NCBI GenBank assembly: GCA_021806845.1
Contig: JAKAPV010000005.1
Location: 1-25,392, forward strand
DNA: 25,392 nucleotides
Direction of reading: 5' to 3'
Source of the DNA: Bacillota bacterium
GTDB lineage: Bacteria > Bacillota > Sulfobacillia > JAJZYS01 > JAJYTV01
Made by a program: the position numbers and the translations under genes
Part shown: positions 23,773 to 25,392 of the stretch, one piece after another
How the letters are laid out: each line of letters opens with the position of its first letter
Numbering within the stretch: position 1 is the stretch's first letter
Notes under the pieces: model-generated
The model's input: the letters and a program-made list of their open reading frames with translations, nothing else
What the model was told of the DNA's origin: nothing
The model's database searches: none

Positions 23773-23849
23773 GCGGCGCCGGCGGTTTGGGGCGCCGCAA
23801 GATGCGTTCGGAGCGTCGGCTGTGCCGGGGCCGCTCCCCGGCACAGCCG
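23773..23849. repeat. Tandem stable hairpins in the divergent leader region
   Basis: The first stem is GCGGCGCC/GGCGCCGC (23773-23780 and 23791-23798, 10-base loop). The second is a perfect 14-base stem, CGGCTGTGCCGGGG with its complement (23817-23830 and 23836-23849), around a 5-base loop. Neither is followed by a T tract on either strand. They lie about 120-200 bases upstream of the ferredoxin-NrfD start. Confidence 0.7.
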
Positions 23850-23904
23850 TTCCGACAGGGGACGGCAAAGCCCTGCCCGGTTTGCATGCGACCTCGGGTG
23901 GAGG

Positions 23905-23933
23905 TTGCGATGGCTCTTCCGTTTAGCAATAAT
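23905..23933 (+). promoter_or_regulatory. Candidate promoter of the downstream lipoprotein gene
   Basis: TTGCGA (23905-23910), a 17-base spacer and AATAAT (23928-23933, five of six consensus matches) form a fair sigma-70/sigma-A promoter. The likely start of transcription is about 50 bases before the ATG at 23989. Confidence 0.55.
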
Positions 23934-23988
23934 TGGTGCGTGGCTCCAGAGGAGTGTGATGCACGTGCGTGATCCAGGGAGCACCAAG

Positions 23989-24642
23989 ATGAGATCGCAC
24001 TTGGCTCTCGCAACTCTTTTCGCGGCGCTGGCGCTCGCTGGCTGCGGCGCAGCGAACCGCAGCAGCCAGCCAATACACATTTGGAAGCAGTTCAACGAAA
24101 CATCTGCAGCCTATATTCCGCCAAAGCTCATGTCATCAATCCCTGCGTCCCTCGGGTTTCTTTTGCCCAGCGTCCCGCATTACGAGTGCCGCGGCGCCTA
24201 TACGCCGGCGCAGCGCGCACCGTTTACGCCGAACCTCTCGCCGTCGCAAATGGGTCTGCCCTTTTGGCAGCTCTTGGTGCAGTGCGTCAACCCAACCCTC
24301 CATCTGCACCTGCCCAAGGGACGGATGCAGGCCGGCATGGTCTGGGTGAACGAAATGCCCGGAAACCCATCGGCAACACTTCGACACGCGATGGGCGCGA
24401 CGCAAGGCTTGACCGGCATCCATCTCACAGCCCTCGGCCACCTTCGCGTCGGCGAGGGCCACCTCGTGTTTGGCGGTTACCATGACAATATTGTCTGGTT
24501 CACCCGCGGCAAGACGACATGGATCTCAAACGGCAAGCGAGCGACGGCTCCCGTGCTCGTGTACATCACGGGGCGCGCGGTGCCAGTGGCTTTGCTGCAG
24601 GAGTTCGCAAAGAGCATGCGTCCTGCGTCAGGCGGCGCTTGA
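23989..24642 (+). CDS. Secreted lipoprotein of unknown function
   Basis: 217 residues from the ATG at 23989, which has GGGAG 7 bases upstream; an in-frame ATG at 23959 with AGGAG only 4 bases away would add 10 residues. The lipobox A-L-A-G-C places the lipid-anchored cysteine at residue 19. The mature domain has two Cys residues (YEC and VQC), perhaps a disulfide. The end, from V-F-G-G-Y-H-D-N-I-V-W-F-T-R-G-K to L-L-Q-E-F-A-K-S-M, resembles the closing strand and 'elLl.iA.Sl' helix of DUF4367/MucB-like domains, but this is an eye-level likeness. It is divergent from the molybdoenzyme operon. Not close to the other small exported proteins here. Confidence 0.75.
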   Translation: MRSHLALATLFAALALAGCGAANRSSQPIHIWKQFNETSAAYIPPKLMSSIPASLGFLLPSVPHYECRGAYTPAQRAPFTPNLSPSQMGLPFWQLLVQCVNPTLHLHLPKGRMQAGMVWVNEMPGNPSATLRHAMGATQGLTGIHLTALGHLRVGEGHLVFGGYHDNIVWFTRGKTTWISNGKRATAPVLVYITGRAVPVALLQEFAKSMRPASGGA

Positions 24643-24673
24643 GGGGCCGTGGCCCGCGTCGCCGCGGCTGCCA

Positions 24674-24720
24674 GAGCCCGCGCTGACTGCGCAATCTCGT
24701 CGTCCGGCAGTCGCGGGCTC
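24674..24720. terminator. Long hairpin between convergent lipoprotein and LysR genes
   Basis: GAGCCCGC (24674-24681) and GACTGC (24685-24690) pair with GCAGTC (24707-24712) and GCGGGCTC (24713-24720), a 14-bp stem with a 3-base bulge and a 16-base loop. The arm touches the LysR stop codon at 24719-24721. No T tract follows on either side, so a two-way terminator is only suggested. Confidence 0.4.
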
Positions 24721-25392
24721 ATGTCGCGAGGTCGAGGCTGTGCGCCGACTGCTGCAAGAACTGGTAGCAGACCTGCGCCGCGGCGGACGCGAATGCTTCC
24801 GAGCGGTGCACGAGCAGAAACCAGCGCCGCAGGCGCAGGCCCGCGACCGGCCGCACCACGAGTGTGCCGGCCGCAGCCTCCCGCTCGACCGCGCGCGCCG
24901 ACAGGAAGGCGACCGCGCGCCCTCCCTCGATCCAGCGCTTGATCGCCTCTGTGCTCCCTACCTCCACGCTCGCGAAGCGCGCGAGTTGTTCCTCCCCGAT
25001 TTCCGCGGAGAGCGCCGCGCGCGTTCCCGAACCGCGTTCGCGGATGACGAGCGGCGTCGTCTCAAGGTCCTCGTAGCGGACGACCTCTTGGAGCGCCAGA
25101 CGATGCGCCGGATGCATCGCGAGCAACAAGGTGTCTTCCATCCAGCGCTGGCGCGAGAGACGCCCGACGTCAGGGGTCTCGACGAGGCCGAAATCGAGGT
25201 GGCTGCGCTCAACGCCCGAGACGACCGCGTGGCTGTTCGCGATCTCGAGGCGCACCACGACCTGCGGATAGACTTCGTGGAAGCTCTCCAGCAGCGCCGG
25301 CAGCACGTAGCTCCCGACCGTCTGCGACGCGCCGATGGCGATGCCGCCCTCCCTGCGGCCGGCCATCTGACCGGCGAGGGTGCTTACCTCCC
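24719..25392 (-). CDS. LysR-family transcriptional regulator, N-terminal DNA-binding part beyond window edge
   Basis: About 224 codons are inside the window. The linker E-V-S-T-L-A-G-Q-M then leads into the effector-binding domain beginning G-I-A-I-G-A-S-Q-T-V-G-S-Y-V-L-P, the standard opening of LysR substrate-binding domains with the CysB/CbbR-like T-x-G-x-Y-x-L-P pattern. The winged helix-turn-helix would be to the right of 25392, so the true start cannot be seen; the ATG at 25366 is internal. LysR proteins usually control a divergent neighbour gene, which here lies outside the window. The protein ends facing the lipoprotein gene. Effector and target are unknown. Confidence 0.9.
   Translation of the reverse strand, partial: EVSTLAGQMAGRREGGIAIGASQTVGSYVLPALLESFHEVYPQVVVRLEIANSHAVVSGVERSHLDFGLVETPDVGRLSRQRWMEDTLLLAMHPAHRLALQEVVRYEDLETTPLVIRERGSGTRAALSAEIGEEQLARFASVEVGSTEAIKRWIEGGRAVAFLSARAVEREAAAGTLVVRPVAGLRLRRWFLLVHRSEAFASAAAQVCYQFLQQSAHSLDLAT

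Larger units (their letters stand above)
23651..23988. other. 338-base divergent intergenic region with two strong hairpins
   Basis: This lies between the divergent starts of the ferredoxin-NrfD gene and a lipoprotein gene. It holds two hairpins (see 23773-23849) and a promoter for the plus-strand gene at 23905-23933. A GTG at 23769, preceded by AAGGGAGG 7 bases away, opens a 67-codon plus-strand frame ending at 23972 with a C-P-V-C pair; I doubt it is real because its N-terminus is one long hairpin. No riboswitch consensus that I could recognise is present. Confidence 0.5.

Noticed and set aside
23769..23972. 67-codon plus-strand frame with a good ribosome binding site and a CPVC pair
   Set aside because: Its first half coincides with the two hairpins and is Arg/Gly-rich without a recognisable pattern, and it lies mostly upstream of the lipoprotein promoter.
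1..25392. CRISPR array, tRNA, rRNA, insertion sequence or phage module
   Set aside because: Reading through the window showed no regularly spaced repeats, no tRNA- or rRNA-like sequence and no transposase, integrase or phage structural gene.

Overview
The window is GC-rich by eye (about two thirds G+C, not computed) and densely packed, with no rRNA, tRNA, CRISPR array or insertion sequence that I could see. Strong GGGAGG/GGAGG ribosome binding sites, many GTG and TTG starts, consensus-like sigma-70/sigma-A promoters and an amino-acid-type binding protein made as a lipoprotein (ASGC lipobox) together suggest a monoderm bacterium, most likely a high-GC Bacillota lineage. This is an inference from style, not from a marker gene.

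Left part (1-2701): a truncated branched-chain-amino-acid-type ABC binding lipoprotein with its own promoter, an enoyl-CoA hydratase, and a divergent beta-hydroxyacid dehydrogenase. The three fit amino-acid or short acyl-CoA catabolism. Signalling block (3035-8118): a 1199-residue membrane hybrid histidine kinase, a stand-alone receiver and a receiver-HD-GYP protein, tightly packed on the plus strand and read as a phosphorelay ending in cyclic-di-GMP breakdown. A membrane protein of unknown role follows (8281-9096).

Middle (9156-14582): on the minus strand an alpha/beta hydrolase, an SDR-type epimerase, a DUF378 membrane protein, a soluble chemoreceptor-like protein with a C-terminal extra domain, and a small lipoprotein. 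A plus-strand glucosaminidase without a signal peptide follows. Resistance-type block (14601-16793): an MFS exporter and a TetR repressor overlap, and a third reading frame is coupled to the TetR stop codon but broken by an in-frame TGA. In front of the exporter lies a 19-bp-arm perfect inverted repeat that contains two smaller palindromes flanking an AT-rich promoter core, a probable TetR operator. A receiver-GAF-histidine kinase fusion (16806-18416) lies just upstream; its GAF domain keeps a His/Tyr pair spaced as in the DosS/DosT haem sensors.

Right part (18571-25392): a small secreted protein, a possible glycosyltransferase remnant, and a two-gene molybdoenzyme operon closed by a good intrinsic terminator. 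The operon encodes a four-cluster ferredoxin fused to an NrfD-type membrane anchor, then a 961-residue molybdopterin catalytic subunit without a Tat signal. A hairpin-rich 340-base gap, a lipoprotein and a truncated LysR regulator end the window. The strongest candidates for something new are the cytoplasm-facing molybdoenzyme with its fused electron-transfer subunit, the receiver-GAF-kinase fusion, and the exporter/TetR/broken-ORF unit with its double palindrome.
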